Notes: generated by a model not told the origin, from the sequence alone. 64,000 nt of DNA from Longispora sp047121295 (GCF_047121295.1 NZ_CP139447.1:2480001-2544000); one strand, 5' to 3'. Counted from the stretch's first letter, positions 8,345-17,273 are shown. A program made the numbers and translations.

Positions 8345-8910
8345 CACGTGCCCTCGATGATGTCGAGATCGGCCAACAGCCCCAGGAACGCCCGCGCGTA
8401 CGGCGAGTCCGCGGTCTCGGCGGCCACCCGCGCCCAGTCGATCTGCTCGCGCAGCGAACGCGCGGTCGGCAGCGCCCGTCCGTAGTCGCAGTGCGTCTCG
8501 GTGAACGTGGACACGGTGTGCACCATCAGTTCGGTGGCGGCCAGGACCGGGATCCGCACCCCGTACACCGACAACTCGTCGGTGCGGGCCAAGGTCTCGT
8601 CGGTCACCGGCCGGTTCACCGGACGGAAGATCAGGTCCACGAGCCGGTCGTCCTCGTACGCCTTGACCAGCCAGTCCTCGGGCGGGTGCACCGGCTCGAA
8701 GCCCTCGGAGGTCAGCGCCCGCAGCGCCTGGTCCGCGTCGGCCTCGCGGATCAGGAAGTCCACGTCGTGCTCGGACAGCGGGCCGCCGCGCGCGTGCACG
8801 GCGAACTTGCCCGCCAACGCGAACGGGATCCCCGCCGCCCCGAGCGCCGACGCCGCGTGCTTGAGCGTGCCGATCAGCGCCCGGTCCTCACTGTCGACCG
8901 TCGTCGCCAT
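8344..8910 (-). CDS. Nucleotidyltransferase-fold protein (AbiEii/MNT-like)
   Basis: A 188-aa protein with the Pol-beta nucleotidyltransferase pattern: ALAGKFAVHARGGPLSEHDVDFLI, where the DxD of DVDF is the likely metal site, and a later LVDLIF acidic position. The usual GG/GS is AGK here. Such proteins occur as toxin-like or uncharacterised nucleotidyltransferases. First gene of a three-gene operon. The ATG start is supported by a sigma-B-like promoter ending about 10 nt upstream, which makes the message leaderless. An ATG 24 nt earlier lies inside the promoter. Confidence 0.72.
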   Translation of the reverse strand: MATTVDSEDRALIGTLKHAASALGAAGIPFALAGKFAVHARGGPLSEHDVDFLIREADADQALRALTSEGFEPVHPPEDWLVKAYEDDRLVDLIFRPVNRPVTDETLARTDELSVYGVRIPVLAATELMVHTVSTFTETHCDYGRALPTARSLREQIDWARVAAETADSPYARAFLGLLADLDIIEGT

Positions 8911-8919
8911 GATCTGCGG

Positions 8920-8945
8920 GTACCCATGGAACATGCTCGACAAAC
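8920..8945 (-). promoter_or_regulatory. Sigma-B-type promoter of the nucleotidyltransferase operon
   Basis: On the minus strand: GTTT, 16 nt, GGGTAC, a full match to the sigma-B/F form. The predicted transcription start falls within a few bases of the start codon, so the mRNA is probably leaderless. Confidence 0.65.
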
Positions 8946-8960
8946 GCGGAGGGCGGGCGT

Positions 8961-9383
8961 TCACGCGCTCTCCCGGTCCTCGAGCCCGACCGCGTCGCGC
9001 AGCTCCTCGAGGTCGTGCTGGAGCTGCGGGGCCGTGGCCGTCAGGGAGGCCATGAGGTTGGCCAGGGCCTCGGCGATGGCGTTGAGCTTGTCCTGCACGG
9101 CCCGGTCGGAGCGCGACTCGGTGTTCTGCAGCAGCGCCACCATGAGGAACGTGACGATCGTGGTGGCCGTGTTGATGATCAGTTGCCAGGTGTCGAGGTT
9201 GCCGATCACGAAGTACGACGGGGCCCACAACAGGACGAGCAGGACGCAGAGGGCGAAGAACCACGGCTTCGACGCGAACGACGCCGCATGGGTGGCGAAC
9301 CTGTCGAACATGCCCACCCGCGGGGTGACGTCGGACGGCATGTGCGCGCGGCCACCGCGACCCGGCGCTGTCTCCTCGGCCAT
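8961..9383 (-). CDS. Low-affinity iron permease (Fet4)-like membrane protein
   Basis: A 140-aa protein: charged N-terminus, two membrane helices (WFFALCVLLVLLWAPSYFV and WQLIINTATTIVTFLMVALLQ) and a helical C-terminal tail (QDKLNAIAEALANL...LQHDLEELRDAVGLED). The block LIINTATTIVTFLMVALLQNTESRSDRAVQDKLN is diagnostic of the bacterial 'low affinity iron permease' family. Actual iron transport by bacterial members is unproven. ATG has AAGGGGG upstream. A near-consensus sigma-B promoter lies about 90 nt upstream. Confidence 0.82.
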   Translation of the reverse strand: MAEETAPGRGGRAHMPSDVTPRVGMFDRFATHAASFASKPWFFALCVLLVLLWAPSYFVIGNLDTWQLIINTATTIVTFLMVALLQNTESRSDRAVQDKLNAIAEALANLMASLTATAPQLQHDLEELRDAVGLEDRESA

Positions 9384-9469
9384 GGCGGCCCCCTTGTCCT
9401 GATGATGTCCGTCGGCTCTCCGCACGGCGGTCGGGGAAGGCTCGCACCCCGGTTGTCGATTCCCGCAAC

Positions 9470-9495
9470 GTACCCATGGACGAGATCCGCCAATC
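9470..9495 (-). promoter_or_regulatory. Sigma-B-like promoter of the iron-permease-like gene
   Basis: Minus strand GATT, 16 nt, GGGTAC; one mismatch in the -35. Divergent from the kinase promoter 24 bp away. Confidence 0.45.
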
Positions 9496-9518
9496 CCGAC
9501 CACGCGTCGCGGCCGGCG

Positions 9519-9543
9519 GTTTGGGCCCCGTCCCGCCGGGTAC
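9519..9543 (+). promoter_or_regulatory. Sigma-B-type promoter of the Ser/Thr kinase gene
   Basis: GTTT, 15 nt, GGGTAC. The expected transcription start is only a few bases before the ATG, in line with a leaderless message and with the lack of any ribosome site. Confidence 0.65.
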
Positions 9544-9553
9544 GACCAACCCC

Positions 9554-10752
9554 ATGACCGTTGCGCCGAACGACCACACCGCCGGGTCGGGCCAGGGGCG
9601 GCTGTTCGCGGACAGGTACGAGGTCACCGGCCTCCTCGGCCAGGGCGGCACGGCCACCGTGTGGCGCGGAACGGACCTGCTCCTGCGCCGCCCGGTCGCC
9701 ATCAAGGTGCTACGGCACGGCGACGTCGCCGACCCCGCCGCGACCCGGCGCTTCGACCTGGAGGCGCGCACCCTGCGGCGGTTGCGTCACCCCAACATCG
9801 TCGCCGGGTACGCCAGCGGCACCGACGGCGCGGACGCCTTCCAGATCCTCGAACTCGTCGAGGGCCGGACCGTGGCGCACCTGCTGACGGCCGGGCCGCT
9901 GCCCGTCGCCACGAGCCTGGACATCGCGGCGCAGACCTGCGCGGGGTTGGCGGCGGCGCACGCGCTGGGCACGTGCACCGCGACATCAAGCCCGCCAACC
10001 TGCTGCTCACCGCCGACGGCACGGTGAAGATCTGCGACTTCGGCATCGCGCACCTGGCCACCACCCCGGGGGTGGCCGAGCTCACCGCCGTCGGGCAGGT
10101 CGTGGGCACCGTGAAGTACATGTGCCCCGAGCAGGCGTACGGGCTGCCCGTCGACGGCAGGTCCGACCTCTACGCGCTCGGCTGCGTCCTGTACGCCATG
10201 CTGACGGGCGACCCGCCGTTCACGCACGGAGAGGACCTCGACATCCTCCGTCAGCACGCCACCGACGAACCGTTCCCGGTCACCGGGCACCGGCCCGAGG
10301 TCCCACCGGAGCTGGCCGCACTGGTCGCGCGACTGCTGGCGAAGAAGCCACGCCACCGGCCGCGCGACGCCGACCGCGCACACGCGGAACTCGCCGGCAT
10401 CCTCGCGGGACCGGGCGGCGCGACCCCCGCCACACCGACGCGTCGGTTCATCGCGTCGATGCCTGGCCGGTGGCGGCGTCGCACCTTCCAGGTCGCGTGC
10501 ACCGGCACCATCGCGGCCGTCGCGCTCGGTGTGCTGGGGATGCTCGGCAGCACCGCGTACGCGCCCGACGGGGGACTACCGGCCACCGTGCCGGCCACCA
10601 CGGCCCCGGCCAGCGGTGGTGCGGCGACGGACGCGAACCCCGGCCCCGTCGTCGCCCCGTCGAAGGCGGGCGGCGCCCAGCGGAAGGGAACGAAGGCGCA
10701 CAAAGGCGAGGCTGGCCGTGCCGCGAACGACGACCACCGTCCGAAGGAATAG
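9554..10752 (+). pseudogene. Hanks-type Ser/Thr protein kinase gene with a frameshift in the catalytic loop
   Basis: The first part encodes kinase subdomains I-V: RYEVTGLLGQGGTATVWRG glycine loop, VAIKVLR lysine, helix C. The frame then breaks after codon GGC at 9968-9970. Re-reading from 9970, one base back, gives HVHRDIKPANLLL, DFG (ICDFGIAH), a VGTVKYMCPEQ activation-segment end, and the rest of the C-lobe. A single membrane helix (VACTGTIAAVALGVLGML) and a Thr/Pro/Ala-rich outer tail follow. One missing C between GLY and HIS codons explains everything, so this is a recent mutation or an assembly error. If read through it would be a normal membrane kinase of about 399 aa. No obvious slippery heptamer is present. 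Confidence 0.8.
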
Positions 10753-10780
10753 CCGGCCCGCCGGCGGCTGGCGGGAACGT

Positions 10781-10891
10781 CTACCGGCCGACGGCGCGCT
10801 CCAGCTGGGCCTTGGTCATGGTCGAGCGGCCCTTGATGTTCTTCTTCTTCGCCTCCTCGTACAGCCGCTTGGCGCTCCAGGCCCTGGGCAT
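10781..10891 (-). CDS. Possible separate 36-aa SAP/Rho_N-like protein from an internal start
   Basis: Inside the 3' end of the surE frame, GGAGAGGAG lies 6 nt before an in-frame ATG. The resulting basic 36-aa peptide (PRAWSAKRLYEEAKKKNIKG then RSTMTKAQLERAVGR) folds like a small helix-extended-helix DNA/RNA-binding unit. Related short proteins are encoded on their own in many bacteria. This is either a stand-alone gene whose upstream neighbour lost its stop codon, or a true fusion with dual translation. Confidence 0.4.
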   Translation of the reverse strand: MPRAWSAKRLYEEAKKKNIKGRSTMTKAQLERAVGR

Positions 10892-11659
10892 GGCGTGCTC
10901 CTCTCCGTTCTCCCGGCCGCCTACCCGGCCGGGTGGACCGGCAAACGCCGCCGTGATCCCCTCGACCAGGGTCAGGGTGGCCCAGCCCCGGGCGAGCAGC
11001 GCCAGGTCGCAGTCCTCATCGGAACCCGGGCGCGGGGTGTCGGTGAGCTGGGTGCGCACGAACCCCTCCCCGGTCTCGGCGAGCGTGATCTGCACGGTGC
11101 CGAACGTCGCGAGCCCGGTCTCCCGCACCCCCGGAACGGTCGGCGCGTCGGGCACGTTGAGATTGACCACGGTGCCCGGCGCCAGGTCGGCGAGCCGGGG
11201 CAGGACGTCGCGGGTGACGGCGGCGGCGGTGTCCCACCGGGGCGGCCCCGCTGGCTCCAGCCCGACGTCGAGCGACACGGCCAGGGCCGGCACGCCGTGG
11301 TACGCGGCGGTCAGGGCCGCGCCGACGGTACCGGAGTGCAGGATCGCGCGGCCGATGTTCGCGCCCCGGTTGATCCCGGACAGCACCACGTCGGGCGGGC
11401 GGCCGAACGCGCCGTGCACCGCGAGGAGGCTGATCATCGCGGGGGTGGCCTCGACGGCGTACACGCCCGGGGAACGCTCGCGCATCCCGATGTGACCGCC
11501 GTGCTCGACGGCGGTGAGGGCCGCGGACATGCCGCTCGCGGGGCCGGCGGGCGCGGCGACGACGACGTCGAAGCCGTGCGCCCGGGCCGCGTCCGCCAAC
11601 GCCGTCAGCCCGGGGGAGTCGATCCCGTCGTCGTTGGTGACCAGCGCCAGCGTGCTCAT
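10781..11659 (-). CDS. surE: SurE-type 5'-nucleotidase fused to a C-terminal SAP/Rho_N-like domain
   Basis: A 292-aa protein. Residues 1 to about 245 are SurE (5'/3'-nucleotidase): LVTNDDGIDSPGL with the DD metal site, SGINRGANIG and HSGTVGAAL. The last 36 residues (MPRAWSAKRLYEEAKKKNIK, then GRSTMTKAQLERAV) look like a Rho_N/SAP small nucleic-acid-binding domain. The ATG overlaps the stop of the PfkB gene (ATGA). The join is odd because the linker DNA contains a near-perfect ribosome site and an in-frame ATG, so the C-terminal domain may also be made alone. Confidence 0.85.
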   Translation of the reverse strand: MSTLALVTNDDGIDSPGLTALADAARAHGFDVVVAAPAGPASGMSAALTAVEHGGHIGMRERSPGVYAVEATPAMISLLAVHGAFGRPPDVVLSGINRGANIGRAILHSGTVGAALTAAYHGVPALAVSLDVGLEPAGPPRWDTAAAVTRDVLPRLADLAPGTVVNLNVPDAPTVPGVRETGLATFGTVQITLAETGEGFVRTQLTDTPRPGSDEDCDLALLARGWATLTLVEGITAAFAGPPGRVGGRENGEEHAMPRAWSAKRLYEEAKKKNIKGRSTMTKAQLERAVGR

Positions 11660-12678
11660 CGGCGGTTCCGTCCGCCGTCGGCACCAGCAGCGAGCCGGTG
11701 GGCGAGGTCGTCGGGCGTGGTGACGGCCGTGCCGCCGGGCAGCGGCACGAGGTCGACCCGGGCGGTGAGCTTCTCGATCGCGCCCCTGTCCCCGGTACCC
11801 AGGCCGTGCCGGGTGACGTTGAGCGCCCCCGCCGCCGCGCCCACCCGGACCGCCTCGGTCACGGGCAGGCCCCGGGCCAGGGCGGCCGCCATCCCGGCCG
11901 TCATCGAGTCGCCGGCCCCGCGCGGGTCGGCCGGGGCCAGCCGGGGCATGCGCACCTCGAACAGGCCGTCGTCGGTGAGCGCGAGGGCGGGCCGGTCGGC
12001 GCGGGACACCACCACGGCGCGGGCCCCGGCGGCGTGCAGGTCGGCGACGGCGGCCAGCAGCGCGTCGCGGTCGCCCGCGTCGATGCCGAGTTCCTCGTGA
12101 CTGACCTTGGCGACCGCCAGTCCGCCGTCGAGGGCGGCGGCGAGGCGGTCGCCGGCCAGGTCGGCCACCACGGGGCAGCCGTTGCCGCCGAGGTCGGAGG
12201 CGAGCCGACGGTAGATGTCGTCCGGCACGACGGCGGGGCCGGCCGGGCCGCTGAGAATCGCGGCGCCGGCGTCGAGGGCCTCGGTGACGGTCAGGCCGTA
12301 CACCTCGTCGAGGACGTGCCGGGGCAGCGGGTCCCCGGGGTGCTCGGCGACCGTGACCCGCTCGCCGCTGCGCCGGTCGTGCACGTAGGAACCGTTGGTG
12401 AACGCGCCGTCGACCACCCGAGTGTCCAGGCCCTCGTCGGCGATCAGGTGCCGGAGCAGCCGGCCGGTCTCACCGCCCAGGGCCGCGCACACCGTGACGT
12501 CGACACCCATGGACGAGACCATCCGCGCCTGCCACACGCCCTGCCCTCCGGCGTGCACGTGCACGTCCGGGACCCCGCCGCGGTCCTCGATCACGACCGT
12601 CAGGACCGGCGAGGGCGCGAACACCACCACCCGGGTCACCCCGGCGGACGCGTCTCGGCTCGGTGGGGGACAGGCCAC
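11656..12678 (-). CDS. PfkB-family sugar kinase (1-phosphofructokinase type)
   Basis: A 340-aa ribokinase-fold kinase. The N-terminal block VVVFAPSPVLTVVIEDRG and GGQGVWQARMVSSMG resembles the LacC/FruK hexose-phosphate kinases. The C-terminal anion-hole and catalytic base are in DPRGAGDSMTAGMAAAL (GAGD). The substrate is probably a phosphosugar; not resolved. The GTG start is favoured because a sigma-B-like promoter ends about 10 nt upstream (leaderless); a second GTG 39 nt downstream is the alternative. It is coupled to surE through an ATGA overlap. Confidence 0.85.
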   Translation of the reverse strand: MACPPPSRDASAGVTRVVVFAPSPVLTVVIEDRGGVPDVHVHAGGQGVWQARMVSSMGVDVTVCAALGGETGRLLRHLIADEGLDTRVVDGAFTNGSYVHDRRSGERVTVAEHPGDPLPRHVLDEVYGLTVTEALDAGAAILSGPAGPAVVPDDIYRRLASDLGGNGCPVVADLAGDRLAAALDGGLAVAKVSHEELGIDAGDRDALLAAVADLHAAGARAVVVSRADRPALALTDDGLFEVRMPRLAPADPRGAGDSMTAGMAAALARGLPVTEAVRVGAAAGALNVTRHGLGTGDRGAIEKLTARVDLVPLPGGTAVTTPDDLAHRLAAGADGGRNRR

Positions 12679-12687
12679 GCCCGCTAC

Positions 12688-12713
12688 CTACCCGGCCGCC
12701 GAGCCCGGGAAAC
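12688..12713 (-). promoter_or_regulatory. Sigma-B-type promoter of the PfkB-surE operon
   Basis: Minus strand GTTT, 16 nt, GGGTAG. The predicted start site is next to the GTG start codon of the kinase. Confidence 0.6.
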
Positions 12714-12789
12714 GCGCGCCGACCGGGACGCTTCGGCACACGGCACCCGTTCCGGTGCGTACCGTGCCTGCGTCCTCGACACCCGAAAC

Positions 12790-12815
12790 GTATGGGCCGG
12801 CCGGGTTCGGGGTAC
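12790..12815 (+). promoter_or_regulatory. Sigma-B-like promoter of the YbdK-type ligase gene
   Basis: GTAT, 16 nt, GGGTAC; one mismatch in the -35. It ends 9 nt before the chosen ATG, again a leaderless layout, and is divergent from the PfkB promoter. Confidence 0.5.
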
Positions 12816-12824
12816 CAGCACGGC

Positions 12825-13991
12825 ATGTGGGGTAACGGTGACGGATCGGTCCCGACGACGGGCGTGACATTCGGGGTCGAGGAGGAGTTCCACATCCTCG
12901 ACCCGGGCACGGGGCGGCTGGCCCCGGCGTCGCCGGCGCTGCTGGCCGACGGGTCCGGTGCGGACAAGGAGTTCCACGCCCGCATGATCGAGACCGCGAC
13001 ACCGGTGTGTACCGGGCTGCGGGACCTGCGTGCCGCGCTCGTCGCCGCGCGCGGACGCCTCGTGGCGGCGGCCGACCGCGCCGGGGTGTGCGTGGTGGCC
13101 TCGGGCACGGTGCCGGACTCGGGCTCCTCCGACGCGCCGGTCTGCCCGGACGACCGCTTCCGCCGGATCAGCGACCGCTACCGTCGGCTGGCCGCCGAGC
13201 AGCACGTCTGCGCCACGCAGGTGCAGGTCGGGGTCGCCGATCCGGACCTCGCGGTGCGACTGATCGCCCGGATCCGGGGCTGGCTGCCCGTGCTGCTCGC
13301 CCTGTCGGCCAGCTCGCCGTTCTTCGGCAACGCCGACACCGGCTACGCCTCGTACCGCAATGTCGTCGCCTCGCGCTGGCCCACGGCCGGCCCGGCGCCG
13401 GTGGCCGCCGACCACGCCGCCTACCAGCGCAGCGTCCGCACGCTCATCGACACCGGCGTCATCGACGACCCGGGGATGATCTACCACGACGTGCGGGTGT
13501 CGCACCGGTACCCGACGCTGGAGATCCGCATCTGCGACTCCACCCCCGTCGTGGACGACGTGGTGCTGATCGCGGCCCTGTCGCGCGCGCTCGTGGCCAC
13601 CTCCGCGGCGGAGGACCAGGACGACGTGCCCGGCACCCCCATGCCCGACGAGCTCGTCCGGGCCGCGACCTGGGTTGCCGCCCGCGACGGGTTGCGCGCC
13701 GGCCTGATCAGCCCCGCGACCCACAGACTCATCCCGGCCGCCGACGTGGTCGCGGAACTCGTCGCGCACGTGACCCCGGCGCTCGCCCGCGCCGGTGACG
13801 CCGAAGCCGTGACGACGAGCCTGGCGGCGCTGCTGCGCTCCGGCAACTCCGTACAGCGGCAGCACCGCGTCCTCACCGCCGGTTCCGGGCTCGTCGGCGT
13901 CGTGGCGGCCCTCGCGGCGGAGACCCGATCCGAGCTCGGGCCCGCCGTTGACGCCGTCGGCGGGGCGGGGGTGCGGACGTCACCCGTCTGA
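12825..13991 (+). CDS. YbdK-type carboxylate-amine ligase (glutamate-cysteine ligase GCS2 family)
   Basis: A 388-aa enzyme of the GCS2 superfamily that makes amide bonds from a carboxylate and an amine using ATP. The diagnostic start VTFGVEEEFHILDPGTGRL, the LALSASSPFFGN block, YRNVVASRWPTAG and LEIRICDSTP are visible. Members are annotated as weak glutamate-cysteine ligases; the true substrate is generally unknown. The start was set by a sigma-B-like promoter just upstream; a GTG nearer the conserved block is the alternative. It lies in a group of probable sigma-B-regulated genes. Confidence 0.88.
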   Translation: MWGNGDGSVPTTGVTFGVEEEFHILDPGTGRLAPASPALLADGSGADKEFHARMIETATPVCTGLRDLRAALVAARGRLVAAADRAGVCVVASGTVPDSGSSDAPVCPDDRFRRISDRYRRLAAEQHVCATQVQVGVADPDLAVRLIARIRGWLPVLLALSASSPFFGNADTGYASYRNVVASRWPTAGPAPVAADHAAYQRSVRTLIDTGVIDDPGMIYHDVRVSHRYPTLEIRICDSTPVVDDVVLIAALSRALVATSAAEDQDDVPGTPMPDELVRAATWVAARDGLRAGLISPATHRLIPAADVVAELVAHVTPALARAGDAEAVTTSLAALLRSGNSVQRQHRVLTAGSGLVGVVAALAAETRSELGPAVDAVGGAGVRTSPV

Positions 13992-14049
13992 CCCCATGGC
14001 TGCCGGTCCACCAGTCTCAGCGCTGTCCGCTATGGACTAAACTTGGTCG

Positions 14050-17000
14050 GTGATCGAGTTCGGGGTGCTGGGTCCGCTGGTGGCGACGCGCGGCCGGACG
14101 CGACTCGAGCTGGGTGCCCCGATGATGCGGCGGACCCTCGCCGTGCTGCTGTGCCACGAGGGGCGCGCGGTGCCCGCCGCCGTCGTCGCCGAGGCCATCT
14201 GGGACGGGAGACCACCGCCCACCGCCCGCAAGACCCTTCAGGTGTACGTCATGCGCCTGCGGCGTGCCCTCGGCGTGCCGGAGCTCGTGCGGCACACCCC
14301 GGCCGGCTACCTGGTCGACCTCGAGCTGGGCGTGCTCGACGCGCACAGGTTCACCGAGCTGCGCCTCGCCGCGCTGGCCGCCCTCCGGGCCGGGGACCTG
14401 GCGTCGGCGAGCACCGGATACGGGCGGGCGCTGGCGTTGTGGCGCGGGGCGGCGTACGCCGACGTCCTCGACATGCCGCTGGCCGCGTCGGCCGCGTCCG
14501 GGCTGGAGGAGCTGCGGATCGCCGCGGCGGAGGAGAAGTCCGGGGCGGACCTGGGACTCGGCCGGTACGCCGAACTGGTCGCGGACCTCCCGCACCTCAT
14601 CGAGCGGCATCCGTACCGCGAACCGCTGCGGGAGCGACTGATCCTCGCGCTGTACCGTTCCGGCCGGCAGTCCGACGCGCTGGCCGCCTACCGGGCCGCC
14701 TACGATCTCCTCGCCGACGAGCTGGGCGTCGAGCCCGGCGCCGGCCTCCAACAGGCGCATCATGTCGTCCTGCACGGCGAGGCCGACACCGTCGCGGGCG
14801 GGACGGCGCCGGCGCTCCTGCCGGCCGACATCGCGCGGTTCGCCGGCCGGCACGGGCCGTTGCGCGAGCTCGACGCGTGCCTCCCACGGCCGGGCGCGGC
14901 CAACCCGCCGGTGATCATCCACTCCGTCACCGGCATCGCCGGGGTGGGGAAGACGGCGCTGACCGTCCGCTGGGGGCACCGGGTGCGGCACCGGTTCCCC
15001 GACGGCCAGCTCTTCGCCGACCTGCGGGGATTCGACCGGCGGGAGCCGACCGCCCCCGTCGCGGTCCTCCGCCGGTTCCTGCGTGCGCTCGGGGTGGCCG
15101 CCGAGAGGATCCCGGACGACGAGGACTCCGCCGCCGACATGTACCGGACGCTCCTGGCGGACCGCAGCGTCCTCGTGGTCCTGGACAACGCGCGCTCGGC
15201 CGAACAGGTCCGGCCCCTGCTGCCGGGCAGCCGCACCTGCCTCGTGGTGGTCACCAGCCGGGACACGCTCACCGGGCTCGTCGTCCGGGACGGCGCACGC
15301 CGCCTGACCCTCGACGTCCTGTCGGCGGCCGACAGCGTCGAACTGGTCGCGGGCATCGCCGGCCGCCACCGGGTCGCCGCCGAGCCGGAGGCCACCGCCG
15401 GCCTGGTGCGCGCGTGCGGGTACCTCCCGCTGGCGTTGCGGATCACGGCCGCCGTCCTGGCGGACAACCCGCACCGGACGGTCTCCGAGCAGCTCGCCCT
15501 GCTCGCCGGCCCCGGTCGGCTCTCCCGGCTGGAGATTCCGGAGGACCCGGCCAGCACGCTGCGGGCCGCGTTCGACATGTCCTACGCGTCGCTGAGCCCC
15601 GGCGACAGGCGGGTGTTCCGGATGCTCGGTCCCGCTCCCGGTGCCGACCTCACCGTCCCGGCGGCGTCCGCGCTGACCGGACTCGCCCCGGAACCGGTCG
15701 CGGCCGCCCTGCACCGGCTGGTCGCGGCGAACCTCGTCATGGAGCCGGCCCCCGGTCGCTTCACGCTGCACGACCTGCTGCGCGAGTACGCGTCCGAGCT
15801 GGCCGGCGACGACGACCCGGCCACGCACCGGCTGCTGGCGTTCTACCTCGGGCAGGTCGAGGCCGCGACGGAGCTGACCCACCCGCAGACGCTGGGCCTC
15901 CCGGCGGCCGGCGCGCCCGCGTCGTTCCCCGATGCCGTGACGGCCCGCCAGTGGCTGGTGACGGAACGGCTCAACATCCTGGCCGCCGCCGAGCACGCCG
16001 CCGTGACCGGCCCACAGCCGATGGCCTGGCTGTTGACCGTGGCCATCCGCGCCCACCTGTGTGGCGAGCGCGAACTCGGCGACCTGGACCGGCTGACCCG
16101 GATGGCGCTGCCCCTGGCCGAGGCCGCCGGCGATGTCCGGGCCCAGGCGGCCCTGCACTACGGCCTCGCCAACGCCGCGCTGTTCGCCGGGCGGCCACGG
16201 GACGTCCTGGGGCCCGGCAGCCGCGGAAACCGCCTCGCCCGGCAGGCGAACTGGGCCGAGGCCCGCGTCGGGTTCCTGTCGAACCTCGGGGCCGCGTGCT
16301 TCTTCCTCGGCCGGCTCGCGGAGGCGGAAGGCCACCTCATCGAGGCCCTCGCGGTGTACGACCACGAGCCGGTGGCGATGCGCAGGTCCACCATCCTCAA
16401 CCGGCTCGGCACGGTGTGCCTGCTGCGGGGCGACCTGGTCGGCGGCACGGAGTACCTGGAGCAGGCGCTGGCGGGCACCGTGGACGCGAACGCGGGCGCG
16501 TACCCGGTCAGCGTCGACCTGAGCCTTCTCGCCTGGGCGAGGCGGCTGCGGGGGGACACCGAGGCGGCCCTGGGGCACGCCCGCGAGGCGCACGACCTGC
16601 TGGATTCCGTCCACGCCACCCACGCGCGGGCGATCGTCGACATCCAGGTGGCCAAGGCGATGCGGGATCTCGGCGACTACGCCGGGGCGCTGCCGATCGC
16701 CTCGGCCTCGGCCGAGACACTCGAGAACGCCGGCGACGACCTGTCCTGCGTCCATGCCTGGCTCACCGAGGCGACGATCCTGGCCGAGACGGGTCAACCC
16801 GAGGCGGCGTTGCGTCGGCTCGGCCACGCGCTGGACGTCGCCACCCGGCTACAGAACTCCAACTACATCACGGAATGCGAGCTCTGCCACGCCGTCATCC
16901 ACTATGGGATGGGTGACCGGGGGTCCGCCGCGCCGCACGCGGAACGGGCCCACGACCGCGCCGTGGCCGACGGACTCCGTCTCCTGGAGGGGCAGGCGGG

Positions 17001-17127
17001 CCTGGTTCTGGCCGCCGTCCGCGACGACCGGGCGCTGGCCGGGCGGGCGCGAGCGACCCTCTCCGCGACCGGCCACCGTGCCGCGCCGCACCCGGTGACC
17101 TGGCTGCCCCAGCTGACCTGGCCGTAG
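14050..17127 (+). CDS. AfsR-like SARP transcriptional regulator (SARP-NB-ARC-TPR)
   Basis: A 1025-aa regulator. Residues 1-95 form the OmpR-like winged helix (FGVLGPLVATRGRTRLELGA, TLQVYVMRLRRALG). Residues 95-245 are the bacterial transcriptional activation domain. An NB-ARC ATPase follows, with Walker A GIAGVGKTAL near 298 and a VLVVLDNARSAEQVR Walker B region. The C-terminal half is TPR-like repeats. Such proteins activate secondary-metabolite or differentiation genes. GTG start without a ribosome site; TAAACT 7 nt upstream may be a -10 element, giving a leaderless message. No biosynthetic cluster is directly adjacent, so its target may be distant. Confidence 0.92.
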   Translation: MIEFGVLGPLVATRGRTRLELGAPMMRRTLAVLLCHEGRAVPAAVVAEAIWDGRPPPTARKTLQVYVMRLRRALGVPELVRHTPAGYLVDLELGVLDAHRFTELRLAALAALRAGDLASASTGYGRALALWRGAAYADVLDMPLAASAASGLEELRIAAAEEKSGADLGLGRYAELVADLPHLIERHPYREPLRERLILALYRSGRQSDALAAYRAAYDLLADELGVEPGAGLQQAHHVVLHGEADTVAGGTAPALLPADIARFAGRHGPLRELDACLPRPGAANPPVIIHSVTGIAGVGKTALTVRWGHRVRHRFPDGQLFADLRGFDRREPTAPVAVLRRFLRALGVAAERIPDDEDSAADMYRTLLADRSVLVVLDNARSAEQVRPLLPGSRTCLVVVTSRDTLTGLVVRDGARRLTLDVLSAADSVELVAGIAGRHRVAAEPEATAGLVRACGYLPLALRITAAVLADNPHRTVSEQLALLAGPGRLSRLEIPEDPASTLRAAFDMSYASLSPGDRRVFRMLGPAPGADLTVPAASALTGLAPEPVAAALHRLVAANLVMEPAPGRFTLHDLLREYASELAGDDDPATHRLLAFYLGQVEAATELTHPQTLGLPAAGAPASFPDAVTARQWLVTERLNILAAAEHAAVTGPQPMAWLLTVAIRAHLCGERELGDLDRLTRMALPLAEAAGDVRAQAALHYGLANAALFAGRPRDVLGPGSRGNRLARQANWAEARVGFLSNLGAACFFLGRLAEAEGHLIEALAVYDHEPVAMRRSTILNRLGTVCLLRGDLVGGTEYLEQALAGTVDANAGAYPVSVDLSLLAWARRLRGDTEAALGHAREAHDLLDSVHATHARAIVDIQVAKAMRDLGDYAGALPIASASAETLENAGDDLSCVHAWLTEATILAETGQPEAALRRLGHALDVATRLQNSNYITECELCHAVIHYGMGDRGSAAPHAERAHDRAVADGLRLLEGQAGLVLAAVRDDRALAGRARATLSATGHRAAPHPVTWLPQLTWP

Positions 17128-17273
17128 GAACAGCGTCCGCTACCGGACCGCCACCGGCGGCCCGCACGCTGTCCGGGTGCGGTCGCGCACCGGATGCGGT
17201 CGCGCGGCGAGTTTCTTGATCATTGTCGTCCCGGCGCCGTTTCCCGTACCCGGCCGTTGATAGCGTGATCGCC

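Noticed and set aside
9964..9978. Programmed frameshift in the Ser/Thr kinase
   Set aside because: No slippery heptamer or downstream pseudoknot could be seen; a simple one-base deletion explains the data better.
14043..16916. Long frames on both strands within the SARP gene
   Set aside because: They are high-GC shadow frames rich in Arg, Gly and Pro; the SARP frame has all domain motifs.
17128..17273. Direct repeat TGCGGTCGCGC as a mobile-element or regulator site
   Set aside because: Only two copies, 17 bp apart in very GC-rich DNA, with no other structure.
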